A stretch of DNA of 64,000 bases, from assembly GCA_964578535.1 (NCBI GenBank), contig CAZODI010000002.1, positions 62,001 through 126,000 of the forward strand, given 5' to 3'. This document shows positions 50,377-57,429 of this stretch, one piece after another. A program made the translations under genes and the position numbers. Position 1 is the first letter of the stretch; each line of letters opens with the position of its first letter. A model generated the notes under the pieces. That model made no database searches, was not told the DNA's origin, and saw nothing but the letters and a program-made list of their open reading frames with translations. Source of the DNA: PHBD01 sp964578535 (GTDB lineage Bacteria > Desulfobacterota > Syntrophia > Syntrophales > PHBD01).

Positions 50377-51177
50377 ATGTCGGACGTACTGCTGAAAGAA
50401 AGAACCGAAGATGGCATCCTGATTCTCACGCTGAATCGGCCCGATGCCATGAACTGCTTCAACTTCGATCTGCTGGCGGTGCTGGCGGACACAATCCGCG
50501 AAGCCAACTTCGATCTGGATCTGCGCTGCATCATCATCACCGGCTCCAAGGCCGGCGATGATCCCAAAAAGTGGTCCTTTTCCACGGGGGCCGACCTGAA
50601 AGAGCGACGGACCCTGACCCAGGACCAGGTACGACGGTTCATCTTTACGATTCGCAACACCTTCACGGCAGTGGAGCAAGTCCGAATCCCCGTCATCGCG
50701 GCCATCAACGGCTTTGCCTTTGGCGGCGGCACCGAGCTGGCGCTGGCGTGTGACATCCGCATCGCATCGTCCAATGTCCTGATGGGGCTGACGGAAACCT
50801 CATTGGCCATCATTCCGGGAGCCGGTGGTACACAGCGGCTCCCCCGGATCGTGGGCATGGCGAAGGCAAAAGAACTGATCTTCACGGCCCGGCGGTTTGG
50901 TGCCCAGGCAGCCCTTGACATCGGGCTGGTGAGCAAGGTCGTGGAGCCCGACAAACTGATGGAAGCAGCCCTGGAACTGGCCAGGGAAATCGCCAAGAAC
51001 GGCCCCATCGGGGTCGCCCAGGCGAAGTTCGCCATCAACTACGGCATGGAAGCCAGCCTGGGTGTAGCCCTGCCGCTGGAATCCAAGGCCTACGAAGTGA
51101 CCATTCCCACGAAGGACCGGCTGGAAGCGCTGGCGGCCTTCGCGGAGAAGCGGAAACCCGTTTTCAAGGGCGAGTAA
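50377..51177 (+). CDS. Enoyl-CoA hydratase, AUH / methylglutaconyl-CoA hydratase-like
   Basis: Crotonase-family enzyme of 266 residues. The oxyanion-hole segment FSTGADLKER and the active-site stretch GFAFGGGTELALACDIRIAS (about 108-127) with both glutamates (TELAL, TETSLAIIPG) are present. The C-terminus AINYGMEASLGVALPLES, then TIPTKDRLEALAAF, closely matches human AUH, a 3-methylglutaconyl-CoA hydratase. ATG 50377 has GGAGGAGG upstream. Placement after an MCC-beta-like carboxyltransferase agrees with hydration of methylglutaconyl-CoA to HMG-CoA or its reverse. Confidence 0.9.
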   Translation: MSDVLLKERTEDGILILTLNRPDAMNCFNFDLLAVLADTIREANFDLDLRCIIITGSKAGDDPKKWSFSTGADLKERRTLTQDQVRRFIFTIRNTFTAVEQVRIPVIAAINGFAFGGGTELALACDIRIASSNVLMGLTETSLAIIPGAGGTQRLPRIVGMAKAKELIFTARRFGAQAALDIGLVSKVVEPDKLMEAALELAREIAKNGPIGVAQAKFAINYGMEASLGVALPLESKAYEVTIPTKDRLEALAAFAEKRKPVFKGE

Positions 51178-51182
51178 TCCGC

Positions 51183-51235
51183 GGCCGGCGCCGTTCCGTT
51201 CCTCCGCTGCCGCCAAGGGGGGAACGGCGGCGGCC
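51183..51235 (+). terminator. Intercistronic hairpin after the hydratase gene
   Basis: GGCCGGCGCCGTTCC (51183-51197) pairs with GGAACGGCGGCGGCC (51221-51235) with one mismatch. No T-run follows, so it may only moderate or stabilise the message between hydratase and lyase-like genes. Confidence 0.5.
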
Positions 51236-51289
51236 GATTGGAACCCGCAAACCATCAACATTTCAATCTGAGGAGGAGGGTAGTTTTTT

Positions 51290-52480
51290 ATGGCGACAGA
51301 GTACGATTATTGGAAGATATTCCCCCGGATGCCCAAGAAGGTATCCATCGGGGACATCACGATCCGTGACGGATTCCAGCACGAGGAGAAGTTCATCTCC
51401 ACGAAGGCGAAGATCTTCTACGGACAGGAAATGATCCTGGCGGGCTGCCGGGAGTTGGAAGTGACCAACATGGCCGCCGGGACGACGCCCCAGTTCGTCG
51501 ATGGCGCGGAGGTCATGAAGGCCATGCGGAGCGACGAGTTCCGGAAGCGGGCCTCCCGGGTCGGCATTGACTTGGACAAGGACGTCTGCCTCACGGCCGT
51601 CACCATCCGCGAGCCTTCGGTGGACCTGGCCATCAAGTGGAGAAAAGAAGGGTACGGTCCCGACCGGATCCTCATGATGGTCTCCACGGACCCGGAGCAT
51701 CATTTCGCGAATTCAGGGACGACCTTGACCCATTACTGGCGCGAGGCGGAGCGCTGCATCCAGAAGGCCCGGGATGCCGGGATGAAGATGGTCGGCACCG
51801 TCAGCACCATCTGGGGGAGCCCCATCAGCGGCGCCACGGAGTTGAAGGACGCCGTGGAGTTCACGAAGCGCTGGTTCCAGATCGGTGCCCATGACATCGA
51901 GCACGCCGACCACGACGGCTCCGCTAACGCGGCCGACGTGTACCGGTATTTCTCCATGGTCCTGGACGCAATGCCCAACCCGGAGGCCCATCTGTGCCAC
52001 CTGCACGAAACGAAACGCATTGCCTCTTCGTCCGTCCTGGCGGCCCTGCAGGCGGGGATCACACGCTTCGAGGCAACCCTGGGCGGTCTGGGCGGCCAGC
52101 CGGCCAATTTCCTTGACGACTGCCCGATCCGGGGCACAGGCGAGTATTATTACGACGACCCGCGCTTCGTTGGTTTGGTCACCATGGAGGATCTCCTGGT
52201 CCAGATCGATGAGCTGGGGATCGAGCACGGCTACGACGTAGACCGCGTTCTGTGGCTGGGCCGGAAGATGGAGAAGACGGCGGGCCGGCGGCTCCGCTCC
52301 GAAGCCATCTACAATGGCCGGACACAGAAGGCGGGTCATATGAAGTTCGCCCGTCCGGGCCTCAAGAAACTGATTGATAAACTGGGCGAGAAGCCGGGAC
52401 AGCGGGTACCCACGGACTGGACAGCTGAGGCCGTTCTGCCGGAGAAGTGGGGACCGGCGGACCCGATCTGGAAGAAATAA
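51290..52480 (+). CDS. HMG-CoA lyase-like DRE-TIM metallolyase
   Basis: A 396-residue TIM-barrel lyase/synthase of the HMGL/isopropylmalate synthase superfamily. IRDGFQHE (about 26-33) gives the catalytic Arg-Asp pair, LCHLHETKR the metal HxH and TRFEATLGGLGGQP the later loop, where HMG-CoA lyase has GGCPYA: the catalytic cysteine is replaced by Gln here. The C-terminus after about 300 is longer than in HMG-CoA lyase (usual about 300 residues). ATG 51290 follows AGGAGGAGG. By context it may split HMG-CoA to acetyl-CoA and acetoacetate, but the missing Cys and the extra C-terminus argue for a different acyl-CoA substrate. Confidence 0.82.
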   Translation: MATEYDYWKIFPRMPKKVSIGDITIRDGFQHEEKFISTKAKIFYGQEMILAGCRELEVTNMAAGTTPQFVDGAEVMKAMRSDEFRKRASRVGIDLDKDVCLTAVTIREPSVDLAIKWRKEGYGPDRILMMVSTDPEHHFANSGTTLTHYWREAERCIQKARDAGMKMVGTVSTIWGSPISGATELKDAVEFTKRWFQIGAHDIEHADHDGSANAADVYRYFSMVLDAMPNPEAHLCHLHETKRIASSSVLAALQAGITRFEATLGGLGGQPANFLDDCPIRGTGEYYYDDPRFVGLVTMEDLLVQIDELGIEHGYDVDRVLWLGRKMEKTAGRRLRSEAIYNGRTQKAGHMKFARPGLKKLIDKLGEKPGQRVPTDWTAEAVLPEKWGPADPIWKK

Positions 52481-52498
52481 CCATCAACATTGCACTGG

Positions 52499-52527
52499 GA
52501 GAGGGGGGGCCTGGCGTTCCCCCTCTC
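52499..52527 (+). terminator. Hairpin between the lyase-like and biotinyl-carrier genes
   Basis: GAGAGGGGG (52499-52507) pairs with CCCCCTCTC (52519-52527) over nine bases around an 11-base loop. It lies 46 bases before the carrier gene, with no T-run after it. Confidence 0.5.
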
Positions 52528-52573
52528 ACCATAACGAAGTGGTCGCTATCAAATACGTTGAGGAGGTAATCCC

Positions 52574-52789
52574 ATGGCAGTAGAAGTTGTGGCCCCGATG
52601 CCGGGGACCATTGCGGAGATTCTGGTGAGCGTCGGTGATGAAGTGAAGGCGGATGAAGAGTTGATCATCCTGGAGGCCATGAAGATGGAAAACCCCATCG
52701 TCGCCCCGGCCGATGGAAAGGTCACCGAGATCAAGGTGGAGGAAAAGGACAAGGTCGACACCAATCAGGTTCTGGTCGTTCTGGGGTAG
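52574..52789 (+). CDS. Free-standing biotin/lipoyl carrier protein
   Basis: A 71-residue single-domain biotinyl carrier. The biotinylation motif is EAMKMENP (Lys near residue 37), with VVAPMPGTIAEILVSVGDEV before and APADGKVTEIKVEEKDKV after, the two halves of the swinging domain. It lacks any catalytic extension, like the gamma chain of Na+-pumping decarboxylases or a small BCCP. ATG 52574 follows TGAGGAGGT. It is last in the cluster, followed by a terminator, and should shuttle carboxyl groups for the upstream carboxyltransferase. Confidence 0.92.
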   Translation: MAVEVVAPMPGTIAEILVSVGDEVKADEELIILEAMKMENPIVAPADGKVTEIKVEEKDKVDTNQVLVVLG

Positions 52790-52811
52790 CCGATATCCCT
52801 GGATTCAAGAT

Positions 52812-52855
52812 AGAGATCCCCCGGTCCGGATATGGGCACGGGGGATTTCTATTTA
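52812..52855 (+). terminator. Terminator of the carboxyltransferase-carrier operon
   Basis: AGAGATCCCCC (52812-52822) pairs over 11 positions with one mismatch to GGGGGATTTCT (52840-52850), followed by ATTTA. This is a typical GC-stem plus U-rich tail, 22 bases after the carrier stop. Confidence 0.6.
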
Positions 52856-52856
52856 C

Positions 52857-52978
52857 GGGCCGCTCAAAAGCGCCCGTCTGCTTCGTTTCCCTCATCCTGT
52901 GATGCTCGACGTACGTCAGAGTACGCCTCGCGGCCCAGGATATCGGGCGTCTTGCATCCGGACGTTTTTGCGCGGCCC
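52857..52978. repeat. Long imperfect palindromic intergenic repeat
   Basis: Outer arms GGGCCGCTCAAAAGCG (52857-52872) and CGTTTTTGCGCGGCCC (52963-52978) are inverted repeats with two mismatches. A central CGTAC-GTCAGA-GTACG small stem lies at 52910-52925, and TCTGCTTCG near 52877 with CATCCTG (52893-52899) faces a matching CAGGATATCGGGCG arm. The whole region can fold into one extended hairpin, as in REP/BIME-type elements. The first 46 bases including flank (52852-52897) recur at 53047-53092 at roughly three-quarters identity by eye. Confidence 0.6.
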
Positions 52979-53046
52979 TTGCCTTTACTATGAATATTAT
53001 CAGACTGCATCCAACCGTTTTTTCAATAGACTGGGATGCTGGTTTG

Positions 53047-53092
53047 TTTACGGCGGCCTGAATAGCGCACTCTGCTTCGTTGTACTCATCCC
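53047..53092. repeat. Partial second copy of the palindromic repeat (left half)
   Basis: TTTACGGCGGCCTGAATAGC followed by GCACTCTGCTTCGTTGTACTCATCC aligns with 52852-52897, sharing TTTACGG, AGCGC, TCTGCTTCGTT and CTCATCC in order. The right arm is absent here because the next gene's 3' end begins, so this looks like a truncated copy. Confidence 0.55.
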
Positions 53093-53114
53093 GGACCATT
53101 CGGCGGAACGGCGG

Positions 53115-53831
53115 TCATTTCTTTTCCCCGCCGGGAATCTTCATCTGAAACTTCCCGTGGCAGTCGAGGCAGTAAACCTTGGACGGACCGTGGGCCTTGT
53201 GGCAGACGGTGCAGGCGATCTCCCCCAGGTGGGACTTGTGGGGGTTCCGGTCCTTGAAGTCCTTGGGCTCCGTCTTCCGGGCCAGTTTCTCCATCGGACC
53301 GTGGCAGGCCAGGCAGCGGGCGTTTTCCACCGTGTCGTCCGGTTTGGGCAGCGCCTTGCCGTGGCAGCTGGCACAGGCCACCCCCTTGTCGGCATGGAGC
53401 TTCGCCGTGTATTCCTCCTTGGCCAGGGTGCTGTAAATCTCCTTGAGCAGGTCCATGTCCTCCCGGGTCGGGGCTCCCCAGCTTCCCTTCACGCCGACGA
53501 GTCCGAAGCTCTTGCCGGGCGTCCAGGCGTGGCAGGTCAGGCAGTCGAGGCTGCCCTTCGGGGGGATGTGACCGGTGTGGATCTTGACGGAGAAGGGACG
53601 CTTCTTCGCCTCGCCGCTCATGTCGGGGGCGTGGCACGCAAGGCAGGACGCCAGGTCTTTTCCCGTTACGGGGGGGTGGGTCTTTCCGACGACGGCCTTC
53701 AGGTCCGCATGGCAGGAACTGCAGGAGACCCCGGTTTTTTTTGCCGCCCCGTCGGCGTTTCCCCCGGGCAGGACGAGAAGGACCGCCAGGACTGCCGGCA
53801 ACAGGAACAGCAGGAAATATCTCTTCTTCAT
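53115..53831 (-). CDS. Seven-haem c-type cytochrome
   Basis: A 238-residue periplasmic multihaem cytochrome. A signal peptide (about 1-28) precedes seven CxxCH haem-binding motifs: CSSCH, CLACH, CLTCH, CASCH, CLACH, CTVCH and CLDCH. Extra histidines (HPPVTG, HTGHIPP, HADKG, HKSHLG) can supply distal ligands. ATG 53831 follows AGGGAAGG. It lies 82 bases downstream of the Tat-exported flavoprotein on the same strand, so the two probably form a soluble electron-input plus flavin-active-site pair, like the fused flavocytochrome c fumarate reductases. Confidence 0.93.
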   Translation of the reverse strand: MKKRYFLLFLLPAVLAVLLVLPGGNADGAAKKTGVSCSSCHADLKAVVGKTHPPVTGKDLASCLACHAPDMSGEAKKRPFSVKIHTGHIPPKGSLDCLTCHAWTPGKSFGLVGVKGSWGAPTREDMDLLKEIYSTLAKEEYTAKLHADKGVACASCHGKALPKPDDTVENARCLACHGPMEKLARKTEPKDFKDRNPHKSHLGEIACTVCHKAHGPSKVYCLDCHGKFQMKIPGGEKK

Positions 53832-53913
53832 GGATGGCCTTCCCTGAAAATGGGGGAGCCCGCGTGAAATCCCTTCGCGGGCTCCCCTGCTGGAGGTATG
53901 GCAGGTGTTTTTT

Positions 53914-55491
53914 CTAAGCCTTTGCAGCATTCCTTCCCGCCACGCGGCCGAACACCACGCAGTCAGGGATGGCGTTACTGCCGAGGCGGTTCGAGCCATG
54001 GACGCCGCCTGCAACTTCACCGGCGGCATACAGTTTCGGGATTACGGCTCCCATGACATCGACGACCTGGGCCTTCGGATTGATCCGGAGTCCACCCATG
54101 CAGTGATGCACGGCGGGCCATTGGGCGACGGAATAGAAAGGACCTTTCTTCATCGGGGTCATCGCCTTGGTGATCGGCTTGTTGAACTCGGGGTCCTTGC
54201 CTTCGGCCAGATAGCGGTTGTGCTTCTCGATCGTGTCAACGAGCGCATCTGCGGGAAGGCCGGTCTTCCTGGCCAGCTCGGCAATGGTATCGGCAACGAC
54301 CAGCCGGCCTTTCTTCAAGCCCGCCTCAACCTCCTCCCGGGTTCCGCCGAACTTCTCGACCATTTCATCGCTGAAAATTGTGTAAGTGGGTTTCCCCTGG
54401 GGGCCGAGGGCGATCTGGGCAAAGCTAACATGGTCGCGCCGCGCGAGCTCGCTGATGAAGCGCTTGCCCTGCTTGGTGACGTAGACAATGCCGTTGCCGG
54501 GTCCGTTGAAGGGATAGAGGGCCGGGGTGTCGAGGATGCCCGTGTCCGGTGCGGCATAGGGATACAGCTGGATGAAGTTCATCTGCAGCGTGTCCGCACC
54601 GACACACTGGGCGTAGCGGATCATCTCGCCCGTGGCGCCCGGGTGGTTTGTGCAGTTCCAGTCTCCGCCGGCCAGGTAGGGATAGTGGTCCGCGCGCATT
54701 TTCATGTCGCGGCTGAACCCGCCGGAGGCGAGGATCAGGCCCTTGTTGATCTTGATGTTGATGACTCTCCGGCCCCGCTTCACCTCCACACCCAGGACGG
54801 GGCTCTTGGGATCGGCATCCTTCCGCCAGATCCATTTCACCTCGGAGCCGAGACGAATCTGGGCGCCGTTCTTTTCGGCGATCCTCTTGAGGGCGTCCAC
54901 GTACACCTTTCCAATACCGGCCGCATGGGTCCGGTAGGCCGAGTGGCCGCCGGCCCGGACCACCGTCGGACGGATCTTGGCGCCGCCCTCGTCGATCATC
55001 CAGTTCAGGGCGTCCGTCGCACCGTCCGCCATGACCTTGACCAGTTCCGGGATGCTGAAGAAGTCGCCTCCCTTGAGGGTGTCCTTGACGTGGAGGTCAA
55101 CGCTGTCATCGCCCAGATTGAGCTTCTGGCGATAGTGGAACTTGTCATCCCAGGAGGCGTAGACGCCCCCGTTGATGATGGAGTTGCCGCCGTAGGTGGG
55201 CATTTTCTCCAGAACAAGGACTTTCGCCCCGTCGGCCGTCGCCTGCGCGGCAGCGGAGCAACCGGCGAACCCGGAACCCACGACGACCACATCCCATGTT
55301 TCGTCCCACTTGGTGGGCAGTTTCCGGACCATGGCCTCGGCCGATCCCGGTGCCGCAAGGTTCAGGGCCATCCCGCTGCCGGCGGCAAGGGCACCCATGG
55401 CCAGAGCCCCCTTCAGGACCGAGCGGCGGCTCATCTCTTTCAGAGAGTTCATTTCCGTGCGTACCTCGTCCATTTCGTGTTCTTCCTTCAT
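53914..55491 (-). CDS. Tat-exported flavoprotein (fumarate/enoate reductase-like, FrdA/FccA family)
   Basis: A 525-residue exported FAD enzyme. The Tat signal SRRSVLKGALAMGA (about 21-34) is followed by the FAD-binding VVVVGSGFAGCSAAAQATA and LEKMPTYGGNS. In the active-site region are TNHPGATGEMIRYAQ, GKRFISELARRD (Arg in the FccA acid-base position), VHHCMGGLRI and GGVHGSNRLGSNAI, which preserve the His and Arg residues that hold the substrate carboxylate in fumarate reductases. ATG 55491 follows AGGAGG by six bases. Probable role: terminal reductase for an unsaturated acid in the periplasm, with the seven-haem cytochrome as donor. The substrate is not known. Confidence 0.9.
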   Translation of the reverse strand: MKEEHEMDEVRTEMNSLKEMSRRSVLKGALAMGALAAGSGMALNLAAPGSAEAMVRKLPTKWDETWDVVVVGSGFAGCSAAAQATADGAKVLVLEKMPTYGGNSIINGGVYASWDDKFHYRQKLNLGDDSVDLHVKDTLKGGDFFSIPELVKVMADGATDALNWMIDEGGAKIRPTVVRAGGHSAYRTHAAGIGKVYVDALKRIAEKNGAQIRLGSEVKWIWRKDADPKSPVLGVEVKRGRRVINIKINKGLILASGGFSRDMKMRADHYPYLAGGDWNCTNHPGATGEMIRYAQCVGADTLQMNFIQLYPYAAPDTGILDTPALYPFNGPGNGIVYVTKQGKRFISELARRDHVSFAQIALGPQGKPTYTIFSDEMVEKFGGTREEVEAGLKKGRLVVADTIAELARKTGLPADALVDTIEKHNRYLAEGKDPEFNKPITKAMTPMKKGPFYSVAQWPAVHHCMGGLRINPKAQVVDVMGAVIPKLYAAGEVAGGVHGSNRLGSNAIPDCVVFGRVAGRNAAKA

Positions 55492-55904
55492 GAGAAACCT
55501 CCTGATCATAATCGTTTTTTCACCGGACGGACGGAGCGGCTTCAGTTCGCCGCTGCACCGCCACTCCTGATGGTTTTTCTTGACGACCCCGTCATGGGGC
55601 ACTTTGAGGCAGGTATATCATGCTGGGGATGAAGTAATAAGGTTACATATAAGGTAATAAACGGGTATATGTATATAGCCAATAAATTGAAGAATGATTG
55701 GGGAATCCTAAGGGTAAAGAAAGGGAGTGGTTGGTAATATCTTGAATTAATAAATGGTTACGGACTCGCTGTCTGAAAATGGAAGAATGATTTCCACCCG
55801 CTATCCTTGCCTCAGGGTGGACGGGTGGACCGAACCGCCCGGAGACATCGGCAGGGATGGTTCGGGTATTTATATGTACCCGAAATATTGGATGGCGATG
55901 GCAT
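55492..55904. other. Intergenic region between two flavoprotein genes, with candidate operator
   Basis: A 413-base AT-rich stretch on which the minus-strand flavoprotein operon starts. It holds the candidate promoter at 55654-55682 and three copies of GTAATA (55634-55639, 55654-55659, 55734-55739), the first two exactly 20 bases apart and the third 80 bases further, plus TTAC..GTAA pairs. No coding sequence is evident. Confidence 0.5.
55654..55682 (-). promoter_or_regulatory. Candidate promoter of the exported flavoprotein operon
   Basis: Minus-strand TTGGCT (55677-55682), 17 bases and TATTAC (55654-55659). It lies about 165 bases before the flavoprotein ATG and overlaps one GTAATA repeat. 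Confidence 0.35.
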
Positions 55905-57320
55905 TCATCCCGATGAAGACGGCCTTGGCGTTTCCTGCGCCGCATTCCTCCCGGCAATGCGGCCAAAAACAAGGCATTCCGTGATGGCGTTGCTTCCCAG
56001 GCGGCTTGCGCCGTGGACGCCGCCTGAAATTTCACCGGCTGCATAGAAACGTGCGATCGGGAGGCGGGTTTCGATGTGAATCACCCGCGCCATCCGGTCG
56101 ATCTGGATGCCTCCCATGCAGTGGTGAACCTTGGAGACGAGCCGGATTACATAATATGGCGGCTGGCTGATGGGGGCGATATCCTTCTGGATCGGTTTCC
56201 CGAACTCGTCATCTCGTCCTTTTGCCACGAAGCGATTGTATGCATCGAGGGTGTCCCGAAGCGCCTGCAGCGGGATGCCATGGGCCGTTGCGATCATCTC
56301 CAGGGTGTCGTATTTTTTTACAACCCCGCGCTTCAGGCACTGGTTCAGCGTTGTGGCGTGCATGACCCCGAGACGGTCGACGATGGCGATCGCCTCGCGG
56401 CCGCTGCTCAGCATGGCGTCGACGAGCAGTTTGCGGTCCGCAAGTTCGTTGACGAACCGCCTTCCCGTTTCGATGTTGATCAGAATGCCATAGGGGAACC
56501 CTGCCAGGAGGGAAAACATGGATCCGACGCCGAAACCTTCCTCGTCGCGCGAAGCCCAGGGGCCGAGCTGGATCATGGACAGCTGGACGGGAGTGGCCCC
56601 GGCCTTCAGGGCCAGGATCAGGCTCTCAGCGGTGGCTCCCGGATGATTCGTGCTCTCAATGTCTTCTGTCAGCATCGGACTCTGGATCATTCGGAATGCC
56701 TTGTCCCGGCTGAAGCCGCCTGTGGCGAGAATGAGTCCCCGGCGAGCCCTGATCCGTTTCAAGCGGCCGCTTTCCCTGTCGGGGAAGATGTATCCCTCCA
56801 TGACCTCGACCCCTTCGATCCCGCCGTCGCCGTCGCTGACAAGCCCGGCAAGAAACGTTTTCAGGCGGATCGGGATGTTCCTCTCCCGGCATCGGATCAG
56901 CATGGGCTTGATCAGGCCGGCGCCCGATGTGGTCATGGTGTTGTAGGTTCGGGGTACGGAATGTCCGCCGAGGTGGTTCAGGTTCTTCTTGTACTCCACA
57001 CCCAGGTCCTCAATGGTCCATCGGAGCGCCTCGACGGAGCCTTCCGCGACGGTGCGCGCCAGGTCGGCATAATTGAAATTAAGCCCTGCGCGAAGCATGT
57101 CCGCCAGCATCAGTTCCGGTGAATCCTCGATTCCCTCCGCTTTCTGGAGCGGCGAGCCGGCGGCGGCAACCAGTCCCCCGCTGATTGCGGAATTTCCACC
57201 GGGTACCCGCATCTTTTCCAGGACTACGATGGAGGAACATGTGTTGCTTGCCTCCAGTGCGGCAGAGAGACCGGCGAAACCCGATCCGATGACGACGATG
57301 TCGTGTTCTTCATCCCACAT
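55905..57320 (-). CDS. Cytoplasmic flavoprotein, FrdA/FccA-like paralogue without signal peptide
   Basis: A 471-residue FAD-dependent enzyme related to the exported one but starting directly at IVVIGSGFAGLSAALEASN with no Tat or Sec signal, so it should act in the cytoplasm. Conserved are VPGGNSAISGG, STNHPGATAESLILAL, GRRFVNELADRKLL, VHHCMGGIQID and GEISGGVHGASRLGSNAI; the enzyme is a likely enoate or 2-oxo acid dehydrogenase/reductase. ATG 57320 follows AGGGGAAAA; upstream codons lack similarity. The regulator gene lies directly upstream on the same strand. Confidence 0.88.
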   Translation of the reverse strand: MWDEEHDIVVIGSGFAGLSAALEASNTCSSIVVLEKMRVPGGNSAISGGLVAAAGSPLQKAEGIEDSPELMLADMLRAGLNFNYADLARTVAEGSVEALRWTIEDLGVEYKKNLNHLGGHSVPRTYNTMTTSGAGLIKPMLIRCRERNIPIRLKTFLAGLVSDGDGGIEGVEVMEGYIFPDRESGRLKRIRARRGLILATGGFSRDKAFRMIQSPMLTEDIESTNHPGATAESLILALKAGATPVQLSMIQLGPWASRDEEGFGVGSMFSLLAGFPYGILINIETGRRFVNELADRKLLVDAMLSSGREAIAIVDRLGVMHATTLNQCLKRGVVKKYDTLEMIATAHGIPLQALRDTLDAYNRFVAKGRDDEFGKPIQKDIAPISQPPYYVIRLVSKVHHCMGGIQIDRMARVIHIETRLPIARFYAAGEISGGVHGASRLGSNAITECLVFGRIAGRNAAQETPRPSSSG

Positions 57321-57400
57321 GGTTTTCCCCTGTTCCCATGAAACCGCCTGCTTCTGCAAACGAGGCGGCGAATCGCATTCTCCGGTGCTTCCCAGCATGC

Positions 57401-57429
57401 CTTATATAAGCCCTGAACGGAATGTTCAA
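57401..57429 (-). promoter_or_regulatory. Promoter of the cytoplasmic flavoprotein gene
   Basis: Minus-strand TTGAAC (57424-57429), 17 bases, TATAAG (57401-57406). It overlaps the last codons of the regulator gene, so the flavoprotein gene can be expressed independently of the regulator. Confidence 0.55.

Larger units (their letters stand above)
52790..53114. other. Intergenic region with terminator and palindromic repeats
   Basis: A 325-base stretch without a gene. It contains the terminator at 52812-52855, a 122-base imperfect palindrome (52857-52978), an AT-rich stretch (about 52979-53045) and a partial second copy of the element's left half (53047-53092). It ends at the stop of the convergent cytochrome gene. 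Confidence 0.6.
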
